Assembly: GCF_003591655.1 (NCBI RefSeq)
Contig: NZ_QVRA01000023.1
Coordinates: forward strand, 1-63,936
DNA length: 63,936 nucleotides
Origin: Sphingobium terrigena
GTDB taxonomy: Bacteria; Pseudomonadota; Alphaproteobacteria; Sphingomonadales; Sphingomonadaceae
Direction of reading: 5' to 3'
This document shows positions 25,862 through 34,973 of the stretch, one piece after another (position 1 is the stretch's first letter; every line of letters begins with the position of its first letter). A model generated the notes under the pieces. The model was not told the origin of the DNA, made no database searches, and was given only the letters and a program-made list of their open reading frames with translations. Position numbers and translations under genes: made by a program.

Positions 25862-26134
25862 ATGGCGACGAAGCACGAGGATCATCTGTCTCAGCGACAT
25901 GAAGCGGTCGTGGCCGCTGCCAAGGCGGCGGGTTTGCTGTCGGGCACGAACAGCGCGGTCGGCGCCCGCGTGCCACGCGAACTCATCGATCGCGCCAAGA
26001 TGCGCAGCGGCATCGCCTCGACCACCGATCTTGTCGAATATGCGCTCGCCAAAGTGGCGCTCGAAGATGATTTCGGAACCAGGCTTGTGAGCCGGAAGGG
26101 TGCGATCCCTGCGGACATTGCGCTTGGGATTTGA
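25862..26134 (+). CDS. Antitoxin-like protein paired with a PIN-domain toxin
   Basis: A 90-residue protein starting at ATG 25862 after AAAGGAGG. The centre reads VGARVPRELIDRAKMRSGI followed by STTDLVEYALAKVAL, a strand-helix-helix pattern of a ribbon-helix-helix DNA-binding domain, and the tail FGTRLVSRKGAIPADIALGI would bind the toxin. It would neutralise the PIN protein encoded next and repress the pair. The AT-rich leader, with near-repeats GTATGTTTTAC and GTATATGTTC at 25817-25846, is a likely operator. Confidence 0.75.
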   Translation: MATKHEDHLSQRHEAVVAAAKAAGLLSGTNSAVGARVPRELIDRAKMRSGIASTTDLVEYALAKVALEDDFGTRLVSRKGAIPADIALGI

Positions 26135-26675
26135 TCGCAAGGCCTCGTTGCGCAGGATCAGGCCGCAGCGATCTGCTGCCAGGCTGGCGCGACGACCCGA
26201 AGAGGCATTGCCGCTCGTTCACAAGGCAGCTGTCATAGGCCGCGAGCTTCTGCTCGACACGTGTGTCTATATTGACGTGCTCCAGGGCAAGACACCGGTT
26301 GAAGTAGACTGTTTGCTGGAAAACAGGATCGTCAATCATTCCTGCGTGGCGCTTGCCGAGATGACCCACCTGATGGGCGCGCTCGATCCGGCCGACAAAC
26401 GCACCGCGTCGGTCCTCAAGACGCTGGGACGGACAATCGACGATATCCCGGAGCATCGCCTCAGCGCGCCCTCCTCCCGCATGTTCGGAGAGGCCGGTAT
26501 GCTGGCAGGCATGGTCACGAGGCTTTCTGGCCAACCCCATTCGATCGCCCTGCTCAACGACGCCCTGCTGTTTCTGCAGGCGGCGGCGACCGGCTGTGAC
26601 CTGCTGACAGGCAACCGGCGCGACTTCGATTTTTTCGATCAGATCATTCCCGGGACGGGCGTCATCCTGTATTGA
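26100..26675 (+). CDS. PIN-domain (VapC-like) toxin
   Basis: A PIN-domain endoribonuclease, expected to cleave RNA until bound by the antitoxin. Conserved acidic residues appear in LLLDTCVYIDVL (about residues 50-61), SCVALAEMTHL, NDALLFLQAAATG and LLTGNRRDFDFF. The open frame starts at GTG 26100, overlapping the antitoxin by 35 bases; a basic leader of about 45 residues (RRIRPQRSAARLARRP) precedes the PIN fold, longer than usual for VapC, so the real start may be a downstream TTG. There is no ATG to choose instead. The overlap points to coupled translation. Confidence 0.8.
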   Translation: MRSLRTLRLGFDRKASLRRIRPQRSAARLARRPEEALPLVHKAAVIGRELLLDTCVYIDVLQGKTPVEVDCLLENRIVNHSCVALAEMTHLMGALDPADKRTASVLKTLGRTIDDIPEHRLSAPSSRMFGEAGMLAGMVTRLSGQPHSIALLNDALLFLQAAATGCDLLTGNRRDFDFFDQIIPGTGVILY

Positions 26676-26726
26676 ACCGTCACATAGGCGCGGGAAACCG
26701 ACCATGCTCGCGACCGGCAGGATCGG

Positions 26727-27068
26727 TCAGGCAACATGCCAGCAGCACCAGCGTTCAGCGGCCTGCCGTGGACTGAGCAGGCCGTGATTGCCGGCACACC
26801 ATGTACGGAAGGAAGGATCGAGCGCGAGCCCCTGATCGGCGAGCCGGTCGATGACGTCCTGCATGAAGCGATCAACTGGAGCGATGGCGGCCCCGGCTCG
26901 AGCATGAGCGACCGCAGCCTGAAGCTGCGTTACCATTTTCTCGGCTTCATCGATCGAAATATCCTCGACGGCGCGCATGCCGCGGCGCGGTCCGCAGATG
27001 GCCAAAGTTATGATTGCTGTGCCGGACGTCATCCGGCCCAGGGCGTCGATATGGACATGTCGGGACAT
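26727..27068 (-). CDS. Hypothetical 113-residue protein
   Basis: ATG 27068 follows a GGAGA ribosome site. The N-terminus shows a beta-rich stretch (TSGTAIITLAICGPRRG), then an acidic helix (ISIDEAEKMVTQLQAAVAHA), and the C-terminus is aromatic and Cys-rich (FRTWCAGNHGLL; WCCWHVA). It has a protein-like composition and no known domain. It lies 32 bases downstream of the methyltransferase relic on the same strand. Confidence 0.55.
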   Translation of the reverse strand: MSRHVHIDALGRMTSGTAIITLAICGPRRGMRAVEDISIDEAEKMVTQLQAAVAHARAGAAIAPVDRFMQDVIDRLADQGLALDPSFRTWCAGNHGLLSPRQAAERWCCWHVA

Positions 27069-27100
27069 GCCAATCTCCTATGATGTGCGGCGTGAGAATG

Positions 27101-27481
27101 TCAGAAGAGGCTCAACTGTCGCGGCATGGATCGCTGCGATGCCCGTGGTTCGTACAATGGCGGAACGGCGCCTTGCGATGGTGAAGTCGGGCCGGTCGCG
27201 ATGGTCGCGCGTTGGGCGATCTCAGCCACGGGTCCGCAACGTTGGCGAAGGGCGAGCCGAGCGGTCCATCCCCCCAATATATGCGCTGGGGCGAACCAAT
27301 GGTCCTGTATCTCGCCCGACAAGGCGTTTCCGACCATGAGGTGGGCTGGAATATGAAGCAATGAAAACTGGATATAGGCCATGTGGATCGCACGCGGATC
27401 GATATCGATCGCTGTCACATGAAGGTGCCGCTGATAATTATGCCCGATATCGCGCATGGCCTCGGCAAGTGCGATCACCAT
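27101..27481 (-). pseudogene. DNA methyltransferase, 5'-deleted fragment
   Basis: The 126-residue frame reads VIALAEAMRDIGHNYQRHLH, then VTAIDIDPRAIHMAYIQFSL and HWFAPAHILGGW. These match the region just after the SAM-binding motif I of plasmid-borne N6-adenine methyltransferases. The motif itself (E-P-A-C-G-x-G) is missing, because the frame meets the stop of the upstream gene 13 codons before the preserved part. The residues after GGW are also unlike a complete enzyme. I read it as a deletion remnant abutting the gene at 27494. Confidence 0.65.
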
Positions 27482-27493
27482 AGGAAATGGCGC

Positions 27494-28192
27494 TCAGGAA
27501 GCCCTTAGCCATTCGTAGAGCAGATGATCGTCAGGACCATATTGCGAGCCGATGGCGATCCGGATCAGGCGGCCGTCGCAGGCGAAGGCGGAGGCCTTGG
27601 GAAAGGAAAGGTAAGAACGACCTTCGAGGATCAGGTCGCCCGAGCGCACTTTGGTGATGTCGCGGGTCGTTCCAAGCAGTCGATGACCAGACGGTGCGTC
27701 CAGAAGCTTCAGCCGATCACCTGCTTTTACGCGCTTCTTGAACGCCGCCAATGATAGGACCCTATCGACGGGATTACGGATACCCTGACGTTTTGCCAAT
27801 GCCGCCCAGTAGGCCTGGCCGATGCGCGCTTCGCTGTAGAAACTGCATGACCAGAAATCCTGCAACGGATTGGTCCGCGTGAACCCGAACCGTTCCATTT
27901 GATCGCGCACCTCGCCGATGAAGGTGTCGTGCGCTTCACGGCCGGTGAGGTCGTCCGGTGTATTGAGGATTTCCGCGATGACCTTGCATCCGCCCGCAAA
28001 TGTCTCGGTGCGGATCGCAAAGCTGGTGCCGGTAAAATGCTGGGCGAGATGGCGATCGATCCGGGAGGCGAGCGATGGCAACGCTTCGCCGGCGCGATAG
28101 AGATCGCCTTCATAATGGAAATTGCCGCGTTCGTCATGGTCGGTCTGGCTATACAGGCGCGCGGACGCGCCCGGCGCGTTAGCGTCGGTCAT
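27494..28192 (-). CDS. Hypothetical protein of the mobile-element backbone
   Basis: A 232-residue protein starting at ATG 28192 behind AAGGATGACATC. It has two apparent parts: a helical N-terminal domain (EALPSLASRIDRHLAQHFTG, TREAHDTFIGEV-like helices, FWSCSFYSEARIGQAYWAAL) and a beta-rich C-terminal part (RLKLLDAPSGHRLLGTTRDI, VRSGDLILEGRSYLSFPKAS). I do not recognise the family. It probably forms one operon with the two genes upstream. Confidence 0.6.
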   Translation of the reverse strand: MTDANAPGASARLYSQTDHDERGNFHYEGDLYRAGEALPSLASRIDRHLAQHFTGTSFAIRTETFAGGCKVIAEILNTPDDLTGREAHDTFIGEVRDQMERFGFTRTNPLQDFWSCSFYSEARIGQAYWAALAKRQGIRNPVDRVLSLAAFKKRVKAGDRLKLLDAPSGHRLLGTTRDITKVRSGDLILEGRSYLSFPKASAFACDGRLIRIAIGSQYGPDDHLLYEWLRAS

Positions 28193-28236
28193 GATGTCAT
28201 CCTTATGGTTCGATCAGATTTGGAGGGGCGAGTGCG

Positions 28237-28899
28237 TCAGGCCGGCGGCACTTCCATTAAGGCAGGCTCGCTGTGGCCTGCTTCATTTCGGGCAAGAGCC
28301 CAGTCGAGATAGCCAAGACGCGTATCGCCATTGGCGACCTCGGCCTGCCAATCGGCCGAGGGATATTGTGGATAGTCGATCCATGGATCAGGCGGCTCCG
28401 CCGGTGGCGCCACTGCAGATCGGACCAAACGGCGCGCCAGCTCTTCTTGGGTGCTGGCAAATTCGACATGATCGGCAAATATCGCGCACCACCCTCCACC
28501 AAAACTGTCGCGACGTGGGCGCGAACAGCCATAGCTCCAGTCGAACCCGACAGGCGCGGTCTGCAAGCTCTCCTGGCAACAGCGCCGGATGAGTTCAGCA
28601 ATCGGACCAGGCTGGAAGTCGGTCGTGCCATAAATGGCGACGATGCACTCGGCTGCACCCGCAATCTCGATCTCAGCCCCGAAATGCGGGAAGTCGGGAT
28701 CATCGAAGATTTCGAGCAGGCCGTTGAACGGATTGGCGAGATCGGTCGGCATGAAGGCGGCGAAGAATTCAGCGCTCGGTTCCCCCGGGGCAAAATTACC
28801 CAACAGGTCGGACGCGTGCTGCCACGCCTCCTCGATCAACGCAGCTTCACGTGCCATGCAGGTGAAGGCGAAGGAAGCTTGAACATAATGGTCAGCCAT
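28237..28899 (-). CDS. Hypothetical protein, 220 residues
   Basis: Starts at ATG 28899, overlapping the upstream gene by 8 bases. The sequence combines helical segments (CMAREAALIEEAWQHASDLL) with an aromatic, Cys-containing centre (CIVAIYGTTDFQPGPIAELI; CCQESLQTAPVGFDWSYGCS) and an acidic C-terminus. DPDFPHFGAEIEIAG and FGGGWCAIFADHVEF suggest a compact alpha/beta fold. I know no family for it. Context: third in a run of four minus-strand accessory genes. Confidence 0.6.
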   Translation of the reverse strand: MADHYVQASFAFTCMAREAALIEEAWQHASDLLGNFAPGEPSAEFFAAFMPTDLANPFNGLLEIFDDPDFPHFGAEIEIAGAAECIVAIYGTTDFQPGPIAELIRRCCQESLQTAPVGFDWSYGCSRPRRDSFGGGWCAIFADHVEFASTQEELARRLVRSAVAPPAEPPDPWIDYPQYPSADWQAEVANGDTRLGYLDWALARNEAGHSEPALMEVPPA

Positions 28900-29377
28900 G
28901 GACCGGCTCCATCATTGCTTCATCGATTGGTTCTTCATCGATGAGCACCAGCGGCGGCGGGTTCTGGCATGCAAGCTGGTAGTCATTTTCGATTGCCACG
29001 ATGCTTCCCAGTTCCCTAATGCTTTCGATCGAAAAGAGCTGCTGGTCATCTTCAGTCGTCAGATAGCGTCGCGGTTCGCCATGGCCCCTGTAAATGACGC
29101 GCACGGAGGGGAAGCTTCCTGCATATCCGCCTGACCATCGGACATATTGAAGGCCAAGACGTCGACAGCATAATTCGATTGTCTCGAAGCATCCATTGGC
29201 CACCTCGTGATCCATCAAGGTGAGAGGATCATTTACGGGAAGGCAGGCGGGATCGAAGGGCGTTCCGTCCCAATATACAGCCGCATTGTCGCTGCCGATC
29301 GCCTGAACGAGAACGGGATTTTGTGAGCGGGGCAGCACACCGCCTATCATGATATGCGCGGATACACGGTCGGCCAT
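28892..29377 (-). CDS. Hypothetical protein, 161 residues
   Basis: Starts at ATG 29377 and is the first gene of the accessory operon that runs down to 27494. The product is beta-rich (ADRVSAHIMIGGVLP; SFPSVRVIYRGHGEPRRYLT) with a central LTLMDHEVANGCFETIELCC. A polypurine leader tract (complement of 29413-29440) lies 36-63 bases upstream. No domain is recognised and no signal peptide is visible. Confidence 0.6.
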   Translation of the reverse strand: MADRVSAHIMIGGVLPRSQNPVLVQAIGSDNAAVYWDGTPFDPACLPVNDPLTLMDHEVANGCFETIELCCRRLGLQYVRWSGGYAGSFPSVRVIYRGHGEPRRYLTTEDDQQLFSIESIRELGSIVAIENDYQLACQNPPPLVLIDEEPIDEAMMEPVHG

Positions 29378-29564
29378 GACATGCCTTTCGTAGTTACTGG
29401 ACTCCAGTCGGTCTCTCCATCCTCACCCCCTCCCCTTTACCGGACCGTATGACCGTCACTCATTCCCGTCTTGCATGAGCTGCAGATTCCCGCTTAGCTA
29501 CAGCGCAGTTCCAGTCCGGCGATAACCGGCATCCTCCATTCGTTTCTCAACCAGGAGTCCTTTC

Positions 29565-30464
29565 GTGGCCGATACCGAGCAGCCTGATTTCACCGCAATG
29601 ACGGTGCAGTTATTGAGCGCCTATTTCTCCAACAATCAGGTTCCAGCCGGCGACATCGCCGGCATCATCGAAGCGACCCGCGGCGCGCTTGAACGGAAGG
29701 CCGAGGTGGAAGCGCCAGCGGCACCCGAGCATGTTCCTGCTGTATCGATCCGCAAGAGCCTTGGCTCACGCGAACACATCATCAGCATGCTCGATGGAAA
29801 GCCGTACAAGACCCTCAAGCGGCATCTGGCGGTCAATGGAATGACACCCGCCGAATATCGCGAGCGCTATAAGCTTCCCAAGGATTATCCCATGGTCGCG
29901 CCTGCCTATTCGGAACAGCGGCGCACCGTCGCGCAAAAGCTCGGTCTTGGACGGCGGTTTGGCGCGAAAGCACAGGATGCGATTCCGGTAGTGGAAGCAT
30001 CACCCGTGGTAGAGGCGGCACCAGTTCTCGAAGCGACACCAGTTGTCGAAGTCGCGCCGGTAAGTACAACGGAAGCAAAGCCAAAGCGCGCCCGTGGTAA
30101 GGCAGCCGCTGCCAAACCCAGCAATCAAGCCGAAATCGTTGCGCCCGAGCCAAAGCCTGAACCTGCGAATGTGCCCGCACAAGCGGAGGCCGCGACGATA
30201 AAGCCTGCCAGGAAGAAGCTGGGCGTACAAACCGCACCGCGAACTGCGAAGGCCCCGACAGCATCCGTGAAGGTGCCTTTGGAACCCGCAGTAGCAGAGC
30301 CCGCAAAGGCCAAACCTGCCAAGCCAGCCAACGGGAAAAGGACAGTTGGAAAGACCGCAACGCCAACAGCTGCGGCGTCCACGAAGCCGAAAGGTGCAGG
30401 GCGGCGGGTATCCGGTGTAAAGCAGAAGAAAGCGCCTGTTCCAACACCGACATCTACGGAATAA
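29565..30464 (+). CDS. MucR/Ros-family regulator without zinc ligands and with a long Ala/Pro/Lys tail
   Basis: A 299-residue protein starting at GTG 29565 after AGGAGTCC. Residues 1-130 are a MucR/Ros domain: VQLLSAYFSNNQVP (oligomerisation), YKTLKRHLAVNGMTPAEYRE and LPKDYPMVAPAYSEQRR. The four Ros zinc ligands should be C-C-H-H; here only the first His (H87) remains, the others being Ser, Asp and Asn, as in known zinc-free relatives. Residues 140-299 form a histone-H1-like tail with VVEA/APV repeats and many K and P. It would be a nucleoid-associated silencer of AT-rich promoters. Confidence 0.85.
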   Translation: MADTEQPDFTAMTVQLLSAYFSNNQVPAGDIAGIIEATRGALERKAEVEAPAAPEHVPAVSIRKSLGSREHIISMLDGKPYKTLKRHLAVNGMTPAEYRERYKLPKDYPMVAPAYSEQRRTVAQKLGLGRRFGAKAQDAIPVVEASPVVEAAPVLEATPVVEVAPVSTTEAKPKRARGKAAAAKPSNQAEIVAPEPKPEPANVPAQAEAATIKPARKKLGVQTAPRTAKAPTASVKVPLEPAVAEPAKAKPAKPANGKRTVGKTATPTAAASTKPKGAGRRVSGVKQKKAPVPTPTSTE

Positions 30465-30472
30465 TGGTCACC

Positions 30473-30507
30473 GACGAGATATGGGTTTATCCAACCCATA
30501 TCTCGTC
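30473..30507. terminator. 15-bp palindromic hairpin between convergent genes
   Basis: GACGAGATATGGGTT-tatcc-AACCCATATCTCGTC is a perfect inverted repeat centred between the mucR-like gene (+) and the helicase gene (-), so it probably serves as a shared terminator. No T run follows on either strand, so an operator is the alternative. Confidence 0.65.
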
Positions 30508-30564
30508 TGACCGCTGACCTTGCGAGCATCATCGGTCGCGCAATAGGGCGCACCGCGGCGAAGA

Positions 30565-33500
30565 CTAGCTCCGCTCTGCCATAATCCTGGCAAGGATGTC
30601 GCCCGCACGGTCAGGAGGCAGGAAAATCCTGGTCTTGAAGGCGACGACCTCACTGAATGCTCCGCAAGCCTTCAACCAGGTCCGATCCTCGGGTCGATAG
30701 TCTCGTATTTCGAGGCGCGCACTGTCGTTGACATGAACCCGGGCAAGTCTGGCCGGACCAAGACCTGGGATCGATACTCCGCCCACCGAACGCGCACCAT
30801 CGATGATTTCGTCGGGACCAAGAGCTGTCGCGCCATCGAGGCCGAACTCCCTTTGGATCCGTTCGACGGCTGCTGGATGGATGATGCGCCCCAGGATTGA
30901 ACCGCCAGCGCCATCGTCGATCCGCCAGACGCGCACGTCATCTTCCGGCAATTTGTGCCATACGGGCAGCAGCAGCCCGGTGGCCAACGTGATCGTTTCG
31001 ACCAAGAGATTTTTCGTCGCTTCACCCACTTCCCCCTCCCAAAAGACCTGGAAAGCATCGGGCTCAATCTCGCTCCAATGACTGGCTTTTAGGGCCGCTC
31101 TATCCATGCGGAGCTGACCGCTGGGACGAATGAGATAGCAGCGTTCGATCCATTCGCCATTGTCGTCCTGTCCCGGCCATGTCGGCATGCACAGTGCGAC
31201 CCGGCCGGACCGGGCATTGCGGAGCCACGCAATATTGTCCGTGTTCTTGCAAATAAGCTGCAACGCAGCCCAGTTGGTGATCGGTGGCCGCCGGTGCAGT
31301 TCGAGCCGCAAAAGCCGTGTCTGGGCGCCGATTACAGGATCGGTGCGCAGCAGCCTGTCGGAAAGCAGAACCACTTTCTCGGCGCGGATGGTTTCAATGC
31401 CCAGGTCAAGCGTGCCGGCAGCGCGCGCCGCTTCGACGCGGTCCTCGACCAACCCCAGAAACTCCTCGAATATGCTGTTCTGCGTTGCGATCCGCAGTGC
31501 CAATATGCGGTTGAGCCAGCGATGAATGGGCGGCAGACGTTCCAGAAGTTCCCCGCCTTCGTCGCAAAGCTCAAGGCCCGTCATCTCTTGGAAATCAGCG
31601 AGCGAGACGCTGCGGAGTTTGCCGTCATAGAGGAGATGGAACCATTGAACGAGCGCATCGCGGGCATAGTCGGATTCCAGATTGTCGGAAGGATCGAACA
31701 GATTTTGCGATCCGGTCTGGCGTTGTCCCCTGGTCAATGCGCCCAACGCTTCCAGACCGCGGATGATGGTGCTGAGGAAGCGTCGCTCCCCCCGGCAATC
31801 GGTGGTGAGCGGGCGATAGACGGGCGGCGTCAGCTGGTTCGTCCGGTGGCTACGACCAAAGCCCTGCACCGCCGAGAGGATGCGGAACCCAAGTTCCAGC
31901 AGAAAATGCGCGCGGCGCCTGTGCGCGCTGCCACAGTTCCGATCGGAATGCATGGATCGTCCGGTACTCCCGGCCAGGGAAAAGGCGGCGATGGGCTTGC
32001 GGCCATCCTGAAACGCCTGAACCTCGAACAGATTGGCCTGAGCGCTGCGCCTCTCGACCTTTTGTCGCCCGGTGGTGTCGGTCAAGATGCGCCGCGAGCG
32101 CCCCGTGATCTCGGCGACGTGGTCGGTCCCGAAATGCGCGATAAGTGCATCGAGCGCGGTCGGGATCGCGGGCAGCGCACATAGTTCCTCGATCAGTTCG
32201 TCACGTGCGGCTATCGCCTGCCGACAAAGCACCGGATTGCCTTGCGCATCGGTCATTGGTTCGGCGCGCATCGCGCCATCGTCGGCACGAAAGACCCGCA
32301 TCTGGCGCACGGGAAAGCCATTCTTCAAATAGTCAATCAACGTCTCCTTTGGCGAAACCTGAATATCCATCATCGCCCTTTCTTGCGCGGAGAGTTCGGA
32401 GAGACGCCGATCCATGATAGCCTCGCCCGTGCTCGCGAGTTGTACCAGCACGGCGTTGTCCGACGCCAGTTCCTGCTCTATCGCCTTGATGAGCGAGGGC
32501 ATTTTCATGCTGACCAGGAGACTGGAAAAGAAGCGCAATTTCGCAGATTCAAAGGCGCTGAGGGCTGATCCCCGCGCCCGAGCGTTCTGGGTCTTGCCCG
32601 ACATTCTATCGACGATGCCGATCTCGGCCAGCACGTCGTGCAATCCGCGATGAATGATGCTCCAGCTATCTGCGTAGGCATCGTAGATCGAAATCTGATC
32701 TGGCGTCAGCGCATGTTCCAGCGGCTCATATTCGACGCCCGCAAAGCTCAACGCCCGGGCCGTGTAGAGGCCCATAGCCTTGAGATCCCGGCACACGACC
32801 TCAAGGGCTGCGATACCACCCTCTTCCATGGCCTTCATGAACATGTCGCGCGTGGCAAAGGCAGTGCCCGGTCCCCAGAGCCCCAGGCGAACAGCATAGG
32901 AGAGATTGTCCGGCCTGGCCGCGCCGGTCGCGGACATGTAGAGAATGCGAGCGCGCGGAAGCGCATTTTGCAATCGAACGCCGGCAAGCCCCTGTTCCGA
33001 GCCTTGCGCTTTGCCAAAATCCGTCTCGGTCCCGCCCGCGTGCGCCATCGCGTGAGACTCGTCGAAGACGATTACGCCGACGAAATCCTCGCCAGTCCAG
33101 TCCAGTAGTTGTTGCAGGCGGGAGGCTGTATCGTGGCGCGCGGAGCGCAAGGCGGCGTAAGTGAGGAAGATAATGCCGCTTTCCATCGTGATCGACGTAC
33201 CCAGGGGAAAGTTTGAAATCGGCTGAATATCGATGGCAAGCCCGCCCAGCGCCGTCCAGTCGCGGCGGGCGTCCTCGATGAGGTCGGCCATGGAAATCCA
33301 GATCGCGCGGCGATTGGCCCGGTTCCATTGATCAAGGATGATGCCCGCCGCCTCGCGACCCTTGCCCACACCAGTACCGTCAGCGATGAAAAAGCCGGTC
33401 CGATAGGCTTTGCCTTCCCTGTCCTCGATCAGGCGATCGCCGGCGAGGTTAGATGAAAAGCGGCCGACAAGATCGCGCGTATGCGCCTCACCGGCATAAA

Positions 33501-34845
33501 TAACGGTTTCAAGCTGCGCCTCAGACAGTGCCTTGGCCGCGCGATCCTGGAGCAGGGGTTGATAGCGCGGCACCGGCAGGGACACCGAGGCCATGGCAAT
33601 GGATTCGACAAGAACATCGGGATGCCTGGAGGCAGCATCGATGGAGATCCGTGCGGGCCGCCAGGCAGAATAGATGCCCACGGTCTCGCCGGGAGCGAGC
33701 GGCGCCTCCCGAACCACATATGTGATTGGCCGCGCGTCCTTTGCCACCGCTGCAACGCGCGACGGCGGCGCAAGCCTTTGCCCGCTCATATGCGCAAAGA
33801 GGTTTCCTCGCGCGACATCGGTGGCTGGTCGGGAAGGCAAAAGACCGACGGCTGGCGGCGCAAGGAAAGGTGGAGGCTGCAGGGGATCGAGCCGATCAGG
33901 GATAGCGAGGACAAGGTCCAGTGCTGCCTCGATGTTGCAGGCGACGTGACGCTCCGGCACGCCGATCCATCCCTTGTCGAGGATCAGCAGTCGCACATCG
34001 ATCCCCGTTCCATGTTTGGCATAGGGGCTACCCGATATGGCGATTTCGATGCGGGGCGGCACAAGCTCCGCGACTAGATTGTAGCCAAGCGCGGCCGAAC
34101 CTTCGGACGAGAAGCTTGTCGGCATGATGGCGACGCATCGCCCGCCTGGTGCGAGAGATGCAAGCGCGCCGCGCACGTGGCGCGCGCCGGCATGGCGATC
34201 GATCCCGCGGCCAACGCTCCGACTGAAAGGAGGATTGATCAGCACCAGCGTGGGAATCTGCTCGGTGGTCAGCATATCCTGAATATGTTCGGCATCATGG
34301 CGTGTCACGATCTCGCCCAAGCTTCGGGACAGCAGGTCGGCGCGGGCGGGATCATGCTCATTGAGCAGCAGCCGCGCGCCTGCGCGTGCGCCATGGACTG
34401 CCAGCATGCCGGTGCCGGCCGAGGGTTCGAGCAGGATATCGTCCGAGCGACAGCGTGCCGCCATGGCTGCGAGCCAGGCGAGGCTGAGGGGCGTGCTGAA
34501 CTGCTGGAGCTCGACCTGCTTTTCCGAGCGGTAGGTCTGCGTTGGCAATCCGCGCTCAAATTGCCGCAGTCGTTTGAAGATGTCGGCAGGTGTTCCTGCA
34601 AGAAGCGCGCATTGCGGATCGGCGAGGTGCAGGATCTGCGCGGTTTCCAGCGCATCATAGGCATCGCGCATCGACCATGCACCGCCGGCATCATCTTCGC
34701 CGAACGCCTGGGTCATCATGCGCTTGAGGGACTGGCGATTGACGATGCCGCCATTGCGCAGGCGGTGGGCAAGGGACTGCGCAACCTCGAACAGGCATTC
34801 GGGCGCGTCGTGGGTTTGCGACAAAGCGAGTTGGGGCAAGGTCAT
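30565..34845 (-). CDS. Methyltransferase and Strawberry-notch-type helicase fusion
   Basis: A 1,426-residue protein starting at ATG 34845. An N-terminal SAM methyltransferase shows motif I EPSAGTG (140-146) and an N6-adenine-type motif LINPPFSRS (NPPF at 204-207). A large SF2 helicase of the Strawberry-notch family follows: Walker A DGTGVGKGRE (489-498), DESH box VIVFDESHAMAH (595-598), SAT motif LYMSATGAA, and late motif SAVQGFGRSHRTNQ. Similar proteins are carried by plasmids, ICEs and phages; anti-restriction or DNA-methylating chromatin functions are suggested but not established. A polypurine tract lies 28-57 bases before the start. Confidence 0.88.
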   Translation of the reverse strand: MTLPQLALSQTHDAPECLFEVAQSLAHRLRNGGIVNRQSLKRMMTQAFGEDDAGGAWSMRDAYDALETAQILHLADPQCALLAGTPADIFKRLRQFERGLPTQTYRSEKQVELQQFSTPLSLAWLAAMAARCRSDDILLEPSAGTGMLAVHGARAGARLLLNEHDPARADLLSRSLGEIVTRHDAEHIQDMLTTEQIPTLVLINPPFSRSVGRGIDRHAGARHVRGALASLAPGGRCVAIMPTSFSSEGSAALGYNLVAELVPPRIEIAISGSPYAKHGTGIDVRLLILDKGWIGVPERHVACNIEAALDLVLAIPDRLDPLQPPPFLAPPAVGLLPSRPATDVARGNLFAHMSGQRLAPPSRVAAVAKDARPITYVVREAPLAPGETVGIYSAWRPARISIDAASRHPDVLVESIAMASVSLPVPRYQPLLQDRAAKALSEAQLETVIYAGEAHTRDLVGRFSSNLAGDRLIEDREGKAYRTGFFIADGTGVGKGREAAGIILDQWNRANRRAIWISMADLIEDARRDWTALGGLAIDIQPISNFPLGTSITMESGIIFLTYAALRSARHDTASRLQQLLDWTGEDFVGVIVFDESHAMAHAGGTETDFGKAQGSEQGLAGVRLQNALPRARILYMSATGAARPDNLSYAVRLGLWGPGTAFATRDMFMKAMEEGGIAALEVVCRDLKAMGLYTARALSFAGVEYEPLEHALTPDQISIYDAYADSWSIIHRGLHDVLAEIGIVDRMSGKTQNARARGSALSAFESAKLRFFSSLLVSMKMPSLIKAIEQELASDNAVLVQLASTGEAIMDRRLSELSAQERAMMDIQVSPKETLIDYLKNGFPVRQMRVFRADDGAMRAEPMTDAQGNPVLCRQAIAARDELIEELCALPAIPTALDALIAHFGTDHVAEITGRSRRILTDTTGRQKVERRSAQANLFEVQAFQDGRKPIAAFSLAGSTGRSMHSDRNCGSAHRRRAHFLLELGFRILSAVQGFGRSHRTNQLTPPVYRPLTTDCRGERRFLSTIIRGLEALGALTRGQRQTGSQNLFDPSDNLESDYARDALVQWFHLLYDGKLRSVSLADFQEMTGLELCDEGGELLERLPPIHRWLNRILALRIATQNSIFEEFLGLVEDRVEAARAAGTLDLGIETIRAEKVVLLSDRLLRTDPVIGAQTRLLRLELHRRPPITNWAALQLICKNTDNIAWLRNARSGRVALCMPTWPGQDDNGEWIERCYLIRPSGQLRMDRAALKASHWSEIEPDAFQVFWEGEVGEATKNLLVETITLATGLLLPVWHKLPEDDVRVWRIDDGAGGSILGRIIHPAAVERIQREFGLDGATALGPDEIIDGARSVGGVSIPGLGPARLARVHVNDSARLEIRDYRPEDRTWLKACGAFSEVVAFKTRIFLPPDRAGDILARIMAERS

Positions 34846-34973
34846 GGGCACCTCATGCGAGAATAGGACAATCCGGCTCTCCCCTTCCCGCTCTCCTTCA
34901 TTCCGGCCCCTGACGTGCAGGAAGGATAGATCAGAACCGGTGACGGGGGATCGGCTCGAGGCTATGGAAGAGC

